Source: Paenibacillus sp. RC67 (lineage in GTDB: Bacteria; Bacillota; Bacilli; Paenibacillales; NBRC-103111). From it: a DNA stretch of 64,000 bases. Both the position numbers and the translations under genes were made by a program. This document shows, piece after piece, positions 33,001-43,254 of the stretch (positions are counted from its first letter, which is position 1; each line of letters opens with the position of its first letter). Location: contig NZ_CP125098.1 in assembly GCF_030020805.1 (NCBI RefSeq), forward strand, positions 1,220,001 through 1,284,000, in the 5' to 3' direction. Under the pieces are notes generated by a model. It had not been told where the DNA came from. It did not search any database and saw nothing but the letters and a program-made list of their open reading frames with translations.

Positions 33001-35542
33001 TGTGAACAACCTTATCTATGCAACGTATGCGGGTTACGCGATTTCTTCCAGCCAGCTGCGCCCGGGAGAAGCTTCATTTAAAGCTTTTTCCAGTTATGCT
33101 GAAGGGAACAATGGAGAGCGGATCTATACGGTACCTGCCGATACATCCCTAAATGGTAAGCCGTATATTCATATTTTGATTAAGGTTAATGACGGCGGGT
33201 TTGAGAAAATTTATTATTTCTCCAAACTATACTATTTCGATAACGAGCCTCCAACGGTTACCTTCAGCAAGACCGGTGTCAGTTATCCGCAAGATACGCA
33301 ATCGGTAAACGTAACGGTGAATGAGAGCTTGAGCAAGAGTGGGCTACAAAAGAAATATCAATGGATCGACGATCAGCTTTCAGCTCCTAACGAAGCGTCC
33401 CCAGGCTGGTCCGATTTGCCGGGAGACGGTCTGGTAAAAATTACCGATGCTGTGCTTCAGCCAGGGGAGCAAAAAAGCTTCCGCCTGTACGTATGGGCCA
33501 TTGATGGTGCGAAGAACAGCGTAATCGCAAAAACATCTGGAGTGTTTGTTGTATCGAAGTCTGAGGGTGCGGAAAAGCCTCCTGCCGATGTGACATCGGA
33601 TCTGATTTATTTGTACGGCGATGCTGAGGATGGCTATACCGCTATTGTGAAGCTCGGATTGGCTGAAGAATCGGTAGATAAAGGCGGCTACGATTTCTCC
33701 GTATCTCCTGACAATGGTGCTAACTGGCTGAGGTGGCGCCCTTATACGAACTTTGTTGCGCTTAAGGTGCCAACGAATAAAGCAAGCGATTTGCATATTC
33801 AAGTGAAGTACAGAACATCTGCCGGAGTTGTCGGCGAACCGAAGAGTCTTGACGCGGGCAGCATATCCAAAAACATGCCGGTCTACGCATTAGCGACCTT
33901 AAGCACCGAGAGACCAGTCAACGTACAAACAGGAGTAGATATTGATATCGCAGCTCCGCTTGGAATCAAGGTTGTGCCGTCGGCTGTAAATCCTTCGACA
34001 CCGGTGCGCACCGGCAATACGTTCCATGTTAGTCAAAACGGACTGTATTCCTTTGATCTAACGGACAACGCCGATGCGTCCAGAAAAGCGACACTGTATG
34101 CCGTAGTCAAGAATGTGGATTCCACTAAACCGGAAGGCACAGTTGAATATTTGACGACAACACAAACGAACGGGAATGTAACGGTTCAGCTGACAGGGCT
34201 ATCCGAACCGGTTACGGTTACCGCCCCTGAAGGCCGCTCGACTTACACGTTTAAAGAAAACGGCACTTTTACGTTTAAGTTCAAGGATGAAGCGGGCAAT
34301 GAGAGCGATGCTGTAGCAACTGTCACCAATATCGATAAAAGCGCACCGAAGGTGAAGGTCGTCAGTTCCTATGCTTACGGTGAGAATGGCAGCAAGACGT
34401 TCGGAACGATTGTGGATGATACCGGCAAAGTGCTGTACTCCAACGGAGTCACCTTAACGGTAGAAAAAGATGACAAAAACAATAACAAGCAAATCATCCA
34501 TGTGGATGGTAAGGATAATGTGATGCTGCTCGACAACGGCACCGCTTCGTTTACGGTCTCCGACCAGTACGGCAACACGGCGGTGGTGAAGGGAGAGGTA
34601 AATAATATCATCTCCACGCCTCCGACACCAACAGCGGTAACGTATACCTTTGTCGATGAAGACGGCAATGCCTTGCCGGACAACAAAGTTGTAACGATAA
34701 ACGGGCAGCAATATGCCAAAGGCAAAATGAAGGTAACGCTGGCCGGACAGCAGGAGCATAAGGTCAATAAAGTATTCACAGGAACAACACCAATTCTCGT
34801 GAATGGCCAGTATACGAATCAGATTAGCAATGCGGATGGATCGTATAGCTACTCACGCATTTTCTCAGCGGATGGATCGACTCTTATTGCTCTAACGGAT
34901 CTTCTAGGGAATACAAGGAAAGTACCTGTGACGATCAAAGGCTTGGATAACACTCCGCCAGAGATCAAGCTGAATATGTCATCGGTCGGCATTACGCAAA
35001 ATAAACAAGACTTCGATGTAACCAGAGATTTGGGCGGATATACCGTAAGCGACAATGTGTCCGCCGCACAAGACATCAAGGTTACGATCAGCGGCTTGGA
35101 TCTGTCCAAGCTTGGACGTCAACGCGTCACTTACACCGCCGAGGATCAGGTAGGCAATACTTCGGTAGTTTATCAAGACGTGACCGTAGTCTCCAGCGAC
35201 GGCATGCTCATCTTCGCCGATGACGTACTTATTTCTGGCTCCAGCGGAGAATCTGCCTTGTTCGATAAAAATACGCTGACCTTCAACATCTCGAAGTACA
35301 ACATCATGGAGGTTAACGGGCAGCAGCAGGTTAACGAATGGGGTACTTACGATCTGATGTATCAGCCGGGTCTGTACCGAGAAGGGCAAATGAAGTATAT
35401 TGCCAGCAAAATTTCGTACAGCGACTTGGCGAACGGCAAGTTTAAAGTAACCTTCCCTGAAGCAGGCTGGTACACGATTATCGTGAGAAACCAGGAGCGG
35501 GAACGTGAATACGCAACCTTTTTTATTGGCAAGAAAGATTAA
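30047..35542 (+). CDS. Giant secreted Ig-like repeat protein, 1831 aa
   Basis: Begins with a signal peptide (MLNSKTARRWCSIVLCLS..., hydrophobic core about 10-25, cleavage near EAAS). Residues 35-230 form a region with four Cys (SCGSG, NCSY, GCGF, KCFQ), unusual for a Firmicute exoprotein and compatible with disulfides. The remainder is a long chain of bacterial Ig-like and cadherin-like beta modules (for example motifs of the type NTNPEVSYRY, DKAGNERM, NVDSTKPEG, DNTPPEIKL). It carries a nonapeptide tandem repeat (see 32894-32992) and no SLH domain, so it may be bound to the next two proteins or released. It is the first gene of the operon and follows the SARP-like promoter. The ribosome site AGAGGAGGTCT is strong. 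Function unknown. Confidence 0.75.
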   Translation: MLNSKTARRWCSIVLCLSMLFSLLLPWDIPKVEAASGSCGSGDLEVRFGSAAARIGNCSYDAENALANFWNSTPGYSHNNIGGSQDFAGGNIFVYSGDTMNLTINVAQNPTLRDLAMSGEATVALGWSALDWIEQGSGCGFLGAFKCFQGTEVTASVDGQELLNETAWDGGVGPRHTKEITINTNSVIAIKVKGVRDETDAPSGPRGLYVKFKDVTRPVLKDYTFNGNGAWRDNDKIGQRELYAKKDEFISIAYNFSEAVRPTSVSSAYSDPFLKHKLFVNPADTGLPAAGVQQYLTNTNYKAADFAQGFDKVPITKSIDYKYTASKYHHSGNLPLEPVISRTDAEKSANNDIYDMDSSLEQKLRGAVLADTAGNIVHDFSALNKVNSATTVGNNYLANKNVNPFNFDKGGFRVIVDAVRPKYTKVGNGIQPEILTGVTLNRNDGFDFTVQLTEEAIVKRGWDKDQTYLLLNNGMKAKYISGNGTDKWTFHLDIPDGVDIEAPLLKVIALTHENQVIDPATHQNKDTNVLQDYAGNMLIQPANYDGIFTDPEDGEDASKVNSKIDWAQLSIDNTNPEVSYRYEAGGATDQIYQKSGKVTIDANDPPLIVPSLDPNQPGEIRPSRGIYRPSNMTGASAPAVGLVYYMWSQSPNDPFAGKEADHFAALKRYSLKAKQPGEDLYTTGPLKDIKLSVGNNKTNLIAVPSEALAEEKSGEWYLHTWTADMTWDSARELMQYQKKQKYVESHSEQYEAWKAEAPGSEADKIFYADNKALAQVGDYGNLEVWPLADFKQDDSNWVHSVGTIKIDNKAPTVAVQEISGDNTAAVQMKLSITDEHSGVDSSFYQWVKESGSVEEAAWMPLTGNQATVTTQNEVVEDGKYVLKVKTRDKAGNERMFDSQQITVNSSDQISGRFEPDSKEDVYVKSHDVQFKLTGLNSLGPLSLLSVTSATYSGTVTQTTYARTVTQTTYSGTVTQSTYQGKSLLSVNNLIYATYAGYAISSSQLRPGEASFKAFSSYAEGNNGERIYTVPADTSLNGKPYIHILIKVNDGGFEKIYYFSKLYYFDNEPPTVTFSKTGVSYPQDTQSVNVTVNESLSKSGLQKKYQWIDDQLSAPNEASPGWSDLPGDGLVKITDAVLQPGEQKSFRLYVWAIDGAKNSVIAKTSGVFVVSKSEGAEKPPADVTSDLIYLYGDAEDGYTAIVKLGLAEESVDKGGYDFSVSPDNGANWLRWRPYTNFVALKVPTNKASDLHIQVKYRTSAGVVGEPKSLDAGSISKNMPVYALATLSTERPVNVQTGVDIDIAAPLGIKVVPSAVNPSTPVRTGNTFHVSQNGLYSFDLTDNADASRKATLYAVVKNVDSTKPEGTVEYLTTTQTNGNVTVQLTGLSEPVTVTAPEGRSTYTFKENGTFTFKFKDEAGNESDAVATVTNIDKSAPKVKVVSSYAYGENGSKTFGTIVDDTGKVLYSNGVTLTVEKDDKNNNKQIIHVDGKDNVMLLDNGTASFTVSDQYGNTAVVKGEVNNIISTPPTPTAVTYTFVDEDGNALPDNKVVTINGQQYAKGKMKVTLAGQQEHKVNKVFTGTTPILVNGQYTNQISNADGSYSYSRIFSADGSTLIALTDLLGNTRKVPVTIKGLDNTPPEIKLNMSSVGITQNKQDFDVTRDLGGYTVSDNVSAAQDIKVTISGLDLSKLGRQRVTYTAEDQVGNTSVVYQDVTVVSSDGMLIFADDVLISGSSGESALFDKNTLTFNISKYNIMEVNGQQQVNEWGTYDLMYQPGLYREGQMKYIASKISYSDLANGKFKVTFPEAGWYTIIVRNQEREREYATFFIGKKD
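32894..32992 (+). repeat. Tandem nonapeptide-coding repeat (27-nt period)
   Basis: Three full 27-nt units (32894-32974) plus a partial encode TYSGTVTQT, TYARTVTQT and TYSGTVTQS, followed by TYQGKS. The repeats are in frame and stand out in an otherwise non-repetitive protein. Repeat copy number may vary between strains. Confidence 0.85.
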
Positions 35543-35561
35543 TCGTCAAAACAGTTTGGAT

Positions 35562-35588
35562 CAAGGGCCCCTGAGAAGGAAGCCCTTG
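35562..35588 (+). other. Intergenic hairpin between first and second giant genes
   Basis: CAAGGGC pairs with GCCCTTG around a 13-nt loop, followed by TCCTTGTTC. No strong U-run follows, so it could attenuate or protect rather than fully terminate transcription of the downstream gene. Confidence 0.5.
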
Positions 35589-35638
35589 TCCTTGTTCAAA
35601 AGATGGCATTTACGGGTTCAAGATAGGAGGCAGTTGAA

Positions 35639-38600
35639 TTGAAGCTTCTCAAAAGGACGCTTGTCTTATTGTTCGCACTTATTTTCATCATGGGCTCGAA
35701 TGCCCAGGTTGCGTCCGTTCTTGCGGCTGAGCTCAGTGCTCCCAAAGTAACGGTGCTGCAAAACGATTTCATTAAAATTACAGTCGATAATGGCACCGGA
35801 CGGTACGGCATAAGAACGGTAGCCGGACAGCCAATTCGGAAAAAGGACGATAACGTCAACATGCTGTTCCGTGGTGATGACCCGGAAACTTCCTTTACGA
35901 CGTTTCGGATTGATGGTACCGATTATATTTTCGGAAATCCGTACAAGTTTGGGGCTAATTTTTTCTCGGAAGTAACCCCCCCTCGAGTTGTTGAGAACAC
36001 TGATGGAACCAAGCAGATCGAAACGATCTGGCGGATCAAGGGCGTAGAAATCAAACAGGTTTTGATGCTCTATAGTGACAGCTCGGATAAGAAAAACGCA
36101 GGCAATGTGAACATCCGCTATGAGGTGATCAACCGAAGCGGTGCTCAGGTAGAGCTTGGCTCCCGGATTTTGCTGGACACGATGGTAGGAGGGAATGACG
36201 GTCCTGAATTCCAGATTGGAACCGCGTCTAAGGCGCCTCTTTTGGTCGAGAGAAAGCTCGTTCACGATCCGGAGAATGATCCGACGATTACGGAAGAGGA
36301 CAGACCGTTATATAAATTACCGCCTTATTGGGTGATGCGGGATAAGATGGACCCGACGAATCCACAGGCTACCAACGTCATGGCTTATGGCTTCAATAAC
36401 TTTGCGGAAAAAAATATTAACATCGTCGATGAAATGATCGTTGGTCATTGGAACGGTCTGGCAAATACCAAATGGGATTATACGCCGAACCCAAATCTTG
36501 ACTTTACGAGAGATACGAACGATTACGGAACCAAGGATTCGGCGGTTGCCTTCTATTGGAATCCGAAATCAATTGCGAACAACGCGGTACAAACGTTTGA
36601 AACGGTTTACGGTTTAGGGGAAATTATCGAGCCGGATAAAGTATTCTCTATTCGTTATCTTGATACCCCGCAGCAGTTGGCAACTCTAAGCGACAATAGC
36701 AATTATGCCAATGAGGGCATATTCGACATGTATGCCGAAGTGGAAAATCTCGCTATGTACAACATGGAGCAAACCAAAATCGAGGTCGAGCTGACCTTGG
36801 ATTCTGGACTCAGCTTCGTCAAGCTGGATGAGTCAGGCAACATTATGCGTGATGCGAGTGGTAAAGCGCTGACGGAGCCCGTTCGAAATAAGAAGCTGGA
36901 GTTTAGAAAAACGGCTACGCCGGAGGAAGCGGAGAAGGGCATCATTCCGAAATACAAGCCGGGTGAGACCATTACCGCATCCTTTAAAATACAGGCAAAG
37001 GGAAGACCTTGGCCGACAACCAAGCAATATTTGCTGACGGCAAGAAGTCCGGAAACCCAGGTCAAGCTCGAAGGGCAGACGGATGAAGGGATTAAAGCCC
37101 AGTATGAATCCAGTAAGTCCAACTTTATTTTATTGCCGGCTATCGGCAATGCTGTGCCAACGTACGCTTACGGCCTATCGCCTAAAGAAGTGTACTCCAG
37201 TGATGTGAAATACATTACGGCCAATATTTCCAATATCGATGCCTACAATACAGGGAATGAGACGAGCGAGCCGAACTTTGACCTGTTTCTTAAGGAAAAG
37301 GTGACAGGCAAGCGTTATAAGGTTCCTGTTAAGAGCTCGGTCATTATCCAGACAACCGATGACGGGTTCTCTGGAGATATGCGTATTACGTATCGGGGCG
37401 GAGACTTGGTAGATGACAAAGGAAAAGTGGTTCAAGCAGGACTTGGGCCTGAGCTGCCTTTGGGCGAATACCAGGTTGAGATTGACTACAAAGGCGACAG
37501 TGGCGGCGATTCCGAAATCGCTGCAATGTATGATATTACGACAAGCCAGACCTTTGCCGTAACGGATAACGAGAGCAATCGGGTCCGTGAGGCGAAGCTG
37601 ATGGCCGTGTATAAGCAAAAGGTAGATTTAAGCCATGTAACGCCTTCGTTGAATGGGAAGCTATTGGAACAGATCAATGAAGCCTTTCCGGGAGAGCCGT
37701 TTAAAAAGGGAGAGGATTTGTACAGTGCCGTAACGGCGTACAAGCAAACCAAAACATTTTTTGGCGCAGCGAGCAAGGCATTAGATCCGGAATTCGATTT
37801 GGCGGCATTTTTGGATGATGAAAAGCTGAAGGAAGTGCCTGCATATAATTACCGAATGTTCGAATCGGAAGAAGAGATGGATGAATTTTTCGAGGATGAA
37901 GCTCGGGAGAAGCTGGTAGACATCCGCGGGATGATCAAGCAAGCGGGCTCCGGTAACGACCGGCAGGTCGTTGTCGATACGAAGACCGAGCCGGCGATTA
38001 TTAACGGCGCCGTTGCTTATCGGGGTAAGGATATGGTGTTTGCCCGTGGCAAGCTGGATATTTTCGGTGCCAAACAGCGGGTGAACGGCTTTGACAGCAT
38101 GCCATTCTTCGACACGCTCTTTGTGAAGGGGGACGGAACGCTTAGTGTTGCAAACAGCGGGTTTGTTTTCCACAAAGGAGAATGGACGCTCGATTTCTTC
38201 AACGGTTTTGAGAAAACCTTAGGTGAAGGCTATACCATTCCGCAAGCGGAATATCCTGAGAAAAAAGGAAATGAAGAAGACGACAGCTTAAACGGCTCCT
38301 TAAAATGGGCTTCAGGTGCGCTTGGAGACAAGGCAAATCCGCTGCGTCAAGTGATGATCGAGCTGGTATACTTCAACAAGCATAGCTTGTTCGCCGTACC
38401 GAACTTTACTTTTTCTGGGTTCGGATTATCGTTTAACGATTTTATTCTTAGACCCGGCGGCGTCTCCTTTGGCGGTACTATTTCGCTTAAGGTGCTGAAC
38501 GCTGAAGTTCGCAACGTCCTGTTTAACGAGAAGGGCTTTGTTGGTATTGAAGCCGGACTGAAATTTGATTTGAATGAAGAATTAGGTTTATTCGAACCGA

Positions 38601-41600
38601 AGAACAAAGACAAGAAAGATGCAAAAGAGGATCCGGAAGGTCCGAAGAAGCCGAGCGGTGAGATCGACATTGTCCACTATGTACAGCCGGTTGCCGGTAT
38701 TTCTAACACTTACGGATTAAAATTCGATGCTCAATTGAAAAGCATGACGGAGATCGGAGTCGAAATCGCGTTCAAGAAAGTGGATGACGGACGGATTTTG
38801 CCGGATGTGCTTGGCTTTAAAGCATCACTGAATAATCCGGGAGTGTTGATTACCGGAGCAACTTATTTAACCGGGATACGGGGAGCGGTCCGCGAGCTTG
38901 CGGATACGATTGCTGGAGGTACTAAGGATGATCCGTTCCCGCTTGTCGTAGAGGCTGGCGTCAGCTTGCGGTTCGGTATTGCCCCTGCTTACTTCTTTGG
39001 GGATATCGATCTGACACTGAAGCGGACAGGAATCACAATCCAAGGGAAGCTGGATTATTCCCCAAAAAGTGATCCTAAAGAAAAAGAATTAATCAAAATG
39101 CTGACCCAAGCTCTGATCGAAGCGCAATGGGTAACTCCATGGTTCGTAAGAATGCAGGCAGAGGTCGATATTGGCGGCTGGAATGTCATTGTAGGTAAAG
39201 TCGGAGTGTTCGTCGGACAAAATCTCGAGAAGCACCGGACGGACTTTGAAGGCTATATCGGAGCGAAGATACAAATTCCTAAAGAAGTGCCGGTTGTCGG
39301 CGGTATGCCGTTGTCCAGCGTATTTTTTGGAGTGAACAACGATAAGGTATGGGGAAGCGTAGGTATCTTGTTCATTTCTCTAGGAATTACTTATTACTGG
39401 GGCGGCGGGGTTGAATTCGGAACCTCCAGCGAGCAGCTTCCTGACGGATTTACTCATTTGCTGATCGACGATCCGGAACGCGGTCCGCGTCTGCTCGTTA
39501 TTGGGCAAGGGGTCAAGACAGTCGCAACCTCTTGGGTAGAATCGGAAAAGGAAACTCATGAGATCGTATACCGCGATGTGGAAGATGGAGTTAAAGTGCT
39601 GGATAACGGTGCGATGAATATCGGCATCGGCGGCATCAAGGTGAAAAACAGCGGACGTATTCATGAAATTCCGATGAATGACGTATCTGGCAACGCCATT
39701 ATTGAAGTGGAGTATGACAAGGATTTGCCGAATCTTACGCTTAAGGATGAGGCTGGTCAGCCTTACCCGATCATTTTTGACGATGAAAATAAGAATCCGG
39801 AAGCAACAGCCTTTACACAGCATATCAAGGCGGATGTCAAGAACGGAGATAAAGCGGATCATTGGAAGGCGTACATCATAGTTCCGCAGGAACGGGTCGC
39901 AAAAAGCGGTACATGGACCCTTACCTCCGAGGCGGCGGTACAGACTCGATTGTTGAATGTGCCTACTCTGCCACAGCTGCAAAATGTCAGTCTGACTAAG
40001 GATGCCAGCGACAAGAACAAATTCACGGCAAGCTGGACAGTCAGCAATGCGAAGAAGGAAGACACAGTCAATCTGTATTTGACCAAGGATTCGGTAAGTG
40101 CGGCTACTACGAAGCTTGCCAACGGGGATGATGTGCTTGAGCCAGGGGATCCGGGCATTCTGATTGCCAAAGATGTTCCGGTTGCCGACGGCCATAAAGT
40201 GATTGACGTCACTAAAGTCTCCCTGAATGTAAAGGGTGGCGAAGAGGATATACAGGATATTACCGGGCTTATGCAGCAGGGCAACTATTATTTGCGTGCC
40301 GAGCTCAAGTCCGATTCCACCTTCGGTACCAAAACTTCGGCAGAGCAATTCGAGATCATCGATCGTCTAGCTCCACAGGCCGTTAGTGACGTAACGATAG
40401 AGCCGGCAGGGGACGGGTACTTCAGTCTATCTTTCAAACCTGCTGCGAAAAAGGACGAGTTGAAGAATTTCGAGCACAGCTATGTCATTAATGCCATGCA
40501 GGAGCAGGGAGACAAGCTGAAGCCATACAGCAATTTCGGTGAACTGATGTTCACGGAAAAAGAGCTTGCAAGCCACTGGAACCCTGCAACAGGAAAGTAC
40601 GAAGGCATTATGCTCGGCGGCTGGACCGCAACCACGACATCAGAAGCCAAGTCAGATCCGAAGAGTCTTGACGCCAAGCCCGTAGATCCGGCTGAGGTGA
40701 AGTATGTCGGATTGCAGGTGGGCCAAGAGTACACGATAGGCGTGTCGACTGTTGTCAAGCCTTCCAAGGAATTGGACAAAAATGAGAATTATCATTATGC
40801 GAACCGGGCGGATAGCGGGAATAAGCTGCTTCCTGTGCCAGTGAAGCCGGAGCTTCAACCAAGTAAGGAGCTGTTGCAGAAGCCTCAGCCGAAAATCGAC
40901 TGGCTGACTAACAATGTGAAACAGCAAAGCATTGAGCTGTTCTCGAATCAGCCGGATGTTGCCGTAGAAGCATTCTATGACAACCAATCGATCGGCCAAG
41001 TTAATCTTAAGAATGACGGCAGTGGAAGCCACGGCGTGCTTGAGCTGAAGCAGCCGCTTACGACAGATGGCACTTACGCCATTGAATTGCTTACAACGAA
41101 TACAATAACCAAAGACAGCAAGGTGAAGATGCTGTACCTGACCGTGGATACCCTCGCTCCTGTATTGTATCTGGACGCGCCGTTGACCGGTGCCAGAACG
41201 AAGGACGGCAAGATCAAATTCTCCGGCAGAAGCTCGAATGATGCTGTTCTGAAGGTGATCGGAAACGGGAAAGAGACGGTTCTGAAAGTGCAGGACGACG
41301 GCCAATTTTCCGGTGAGGTAGCTGTAGAATCCAACGGTCCGACGGCTGAGCTCACTGTCAAGGCGGTCGATGGAGCCGGCAATGAGAATATGGCTGTCGT
41401 ATCGGTGACGAATGATCGTTATCAAGTGCCGGCAGGGCTCGTCATTCATCAGGTGCCGGTCATGAAGCGCGGAGACAGCCGGAAGCTGGAGACCTTCCTG
41501 CGCGTATCGGATGGTAAAGACGCTCAAGGCAAGCCGAAGTTCAAAGAGGTAGCCGTAACGGGACCCGTCAGCTATTCGATCCTGTCAGGCGACGCGATTG

Positions 41601-43249
41601 ATCTGAAGGACGACGGAACGATGACAGCACAATCGAGAGGAGCAAGTCTTGTTCAGGCAAGCTATGAGGTCTCCGAAGGGGTTACCTTACAGGCTATGGC
41701 TGCGGCAACGGTAGAGGTTCCAGCGCCAACAGAGCTGGGAACCATCATGGCGACCACTTCGGCATTGACCAACGACAGCACCAGAACGAAGGTGACGGTA
41801 ACCGATGCCGGTGAAATGCTTGGCTATCAGCTGACGTACAAAGTGTTTGCCAGAGCAAGCGTAGTGCTTCCGAAGCTGAATCAGGATATCAGTAGTTGGA
41901 GTATCCTTCCCGCGGAGGGAATTATTAAGGCAGAAGCCGGAAATGAAGTTGTTATAGCCAAAAGAACATCTACAGGTAAACTGGCTGTAGCCTCAACAGG
42001 CAGAATGTCTGCCAATGTATGGCAGTCCAAAGGAACCGGCGGTACCGGAGGCGGAGGCGGCGGAGGAATACCAACGCCAGCGGAAACCTCGGAAATTACC
42101 ATTAATCAGCAGCGAATGAATGCCGAGAAGCAGGACAATGTCCTTGTTGCCGACATTACGGCGGCCAATGTGGACGCAGCAGGTAGCGGAGACATCGTGA
42201 TCGCTTCTTCGGATAATACGTTGAGAGGCTATACATTCCGGATAGATAAGGATGTTGTTCAGCAAGCAGTCGGTAAGCAGCGCAACATTATCATCCAAGT
42301 TCCTTTGGCGCAATTGAAACTGACGCCTAAGCAGCTGGAGGGTATGAAGGAGAACCTGGAGGTTCATATATTCCCGAACGAAAGCTATGAGCTTGATGCT
42401 CTGGGCAGTATAGCGGATAGTCTGGATTCCTCCTTGCTGGGGGCAGGTCAAGGCGTATCGATCAAGACCAATCTTCCGGCGTCCAACTGGAATTCTTATG
42501 CATCGGTTCAAGTACCGGTTCCGAATTCCATTGACCCGAGCCAAGTAACAGCCGTTGTGCTCAAAAATGCGGAGGGTGCTTGGACACCATTGCCATGGAA
42601 GATGAACGCTGCCGGAAATTCGGCCATCGCAGATGTTCAATTGACAGGCAATGGGAATGTGGCCTTTATTCACAACGGCAAGACCTTCACCGATGTTGAG
42701 GACGGCTACTGGGGCAAGGATAGCATCAGCCAAGCCGCAGCCAAGCTGTTTGTACTCGGCAAAGACAAGGATCGGTTCGATCCGGAAAGCCATATTACAC
42801 GGGCGGAATATCCGACGATTCTGCTGCGTGTAGCAGGCATGATGAACAAGAACGGTCAAGCTTCATTCAACGATGTAAATGCAGCAGATTGGTTTGAACG
42901 CAGTGTGTCCGTCGCAGCACAAATGGGTATTGTGAACGGTCTGGCAGACGGATCCTACGCACCTCAGGCAACGATGTCGAGAATCGAAGCCATGACGATG
43001 GCGGGACGATTGCTTAAAGCGCTCGGACTCGCTGAGGATGTCTCCAAAGAGGAAGCTGACAAGCTGTTGAGCACGTTCTCTGATTCAGCTAGCGTTCCGG
43101 AATGGGCTAGAATACCAGCAGCAATCTGCATCAAGAATGGCATTATCGAAGGCGATAACCATAAAGTGAATCCGCTCGACGAACTGACGAGGGCACAAGC
43201 GGCAGCTATTGCGATAAGACTTGCCTCGTGGATCGCAAGCAACGAATAA
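35639..43249 (+). CDS. Giant SLH-anchored surface protein, 2536 aa (TTG start)
   Basis: Starts at a TTG behind AGGAGGCAGTTGAA and opens with MKLLKRTLVLLFALIFIMGS, a signal peptide cleaving near LAAE. Domain families could not be named for most of it. Residues about 880-1260 contain many amphipathic beta strands (for example GDIDLTLKRTGITIQGKLDY) suggesting a beta-rich barrel, solenoid or fibre, with an acidic EPKNKDKKDAKEDPEGPKKP linker at about 985-1005. A glycine-rich linker (GGTGGGGGGGIPTP, about 2136-2150) precedes a C-terminal part with three SLH domains (2349-2536; cores ITRAEY, MSRIEA, LTRAQA). It should be anchored to the secondary wall polymer. Second gene of the operon, 96 bp after the first. 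Confidence 0.75.
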   Translation: MKLLKRTLVLLFALIFIMGSNAQVASVLAAELSAPKVTVLQNDFIKITVDNGTGRYGIRTVAGQPIRKKDDNVNMLFRGDDPETSFTTFRIDGTDYIFGNPYKFGANFFSEVTPPRVVENTDGTKQIETIWRIKGVEIKQVLMLYSDSSDKKNAGNVNIRYEVINRSGAQVELGSRILLDTMVGGNDGPEFQIGTASKAPLLVERKLVHDPENDPTITEEDRPLYKLPPYWVMRDKMDPTNPQATNVMAYGFNNFAEKNINIVDEMIVGHWNGLANTKWDYTPNPNLDFTRDTNDYGTKDSAVAFYWNPKSIANNAVQTFETVYGLGEIIEPDKVFSIRYLDTPQQLATLSDNSNYANEGIFDMYAEVENLAMYNMEQTKIEVELTLDSGLSFVKLDESGNIMRDASGKALTEPVRNKKLEFRKTATPEEAEKGIIPKYKPGETITASFKIQAKGRPWPTTKQYLLTARSPETQVKLEGQTDEGIKAQYESSKSNFILLPAIGNAVPTYAYGLSPKEVYSSDVKYITANISNIDAYNTGNETSEPNFDLFLKEKVTGKRYKVPVKSSVIIQTTDDGFSGDMRITYRGGDLVDDKGKVVQAGLGPELPLGEYQVEIDYKGDSGGDSEIAAMYDITTSQTFAVTDNESNRVREAKLMAVYKQKVDLSHVTPSLNGKLLEQINEAFPGEPFKKGEDLYSAVTAYKQTKTFFGAASKALDPEFDLAAFLDDEKLKEVPAYNYRMFESEEEMDEFFEDEAREKLVDIRGMIKQAGSGNDRQVVVDTKTEPAIINGAVAYRGKDMVFARGKLDIFGAKQRVNGFDSMPFFDTLFVKGDGTLSVANSGFVFHKGEWTLDFFNGFEKTLGEGYTIPQAEYPEKKGNEEDDSLNGSLKWASGALGDKANPLRQVMIELVYFNKHSLFAVPNFTFSGFGLSFNDFILRPGGVSFGGTISLKVLNAEVRNVLFNEKGFVGIEAGLKFDLNEELGLFEPKNKDKKDAKEDPEGPKKPSGEIDIVHYVQPVAGISNTYGLKFDAQLKSMTEIGVEIAFKKVDDGRILPDVLGFKASLNNPGVLITGATYLTGIRGAVRELADTIAGGTKDDPFPLVVEAGVSLRFGIAPAYFFGDIDLTLKRTGITIQGKLDYSPKSDPKEKELIKMLTQALIEAQWVTPWFVRMQAEVDIGGWNVIVGKVGVFVGQNLEKHRTDFEGYIGAKIQIPKEVPVVGGMPLSSVFFGVNNDKVWGSVGILFISLGITYYWGGGVEFGTSSEQLPDGFTHLLIDDPERGPRLLVIGQGVKTVATSWVESEKETHEIVYRDVEDGVKVLDNGAMNIGIGGIKVKNSGRIHEIPMNDVSGNAIIEVEYDKDLPNLTLKDEAGQPYPIIFDDENKNPEATAFTQHIKADVKNGDKADHWKAYIIVPQERVAKSGTWTLTSEAAVQTRLLNVPTLPQLQNVSLTKDASDKNKFTASWTVSNAKKEDTVNLYLTKDSVSAATTKLANGDDVLEPGDPGILIAKDVPVADGHKVIDVTKVSLNVKGGEEDIQDITGLMQQGNYYLRAELKSDSTFGTKTSAEQFEIIDRLAPQAVSDVTIEPAGDGYFSLSFKPAAKKDELKNFEHSYVINAMQEQGDKLKPYSNFGELMFTEKELASHWNPATGKYEGIMLGGWTATTTSEAKSDPKSLDAKPVDPAEVKYVGLQVGQEYTIGVSTVVKPSKELDKNENYHYANRADSGNKLLPVPVKPELQPSKELLQKPQPKIDWLTNNVKQQSIELFSNQPDVAVEAFYDNQSIGQVNLKNDGSGSHGVLELKQPLTTDGTYAIELLTTNTITKDSKVKMLYLTVDTLAPVLYLDAPLTGARTKDGKIKFSGRSSNDAVLKVIGNGKETVLKVQDDGQFSGEVAVESNGPTAELTVKAVDGAGNENMAVVSVTNDRYQVPAGLVIHQVPVMKRGDSRKLETFLRVSDGKDAQGKPKFKEVAVTGPVSYSILSGDAIDLKDDGTMTAQSRGASLVQASYEVSEGVTLQAMAAATVEVPAPTELGTIMATTSALTNDSTRTKVTVTDAGEMLGYQLTYKVFARASVVLPKLNQDISSWSILPAEGIIKAEAGNEVVIAKRTSTGKLAVASTGRMSANVWQSKGTGGTGGGGGGGIPTPAETSEITINQQRMNAEKQDNVLVADITAANVDAAGSGDIVIASSDNTLRGYTFRIDKDVVQQAVGKQRNIIIQVPLAQLKLTPKQLEGMKENLEVHIFPNESYELDALGSIADSLDSSLLGAGQGVSIKTNLPASNWNSYASVQVPVPNSIDPSQVTAVVLKNAEGAWTPLPWKMNAAGNSAIADVQLTGNGNVAFIHNGKTFTDVEDGYWGKDSISQAAAKLFVLGKDKDRFDPESHITRAEYPTILLRVAGMMNKNGQASFNDVNAADWFERSVSVAAQMGIVNGLADGSYAPQATMSRIEAMTMAGRLLKALGLAEDVSKEEADKLLSTFSDSASVPEWARIPAAICIKNGIIEGDNHKVNPLDELTRAQAAAIAIRLASWIASNE

Positions 43250-43254
43250 ACGAA

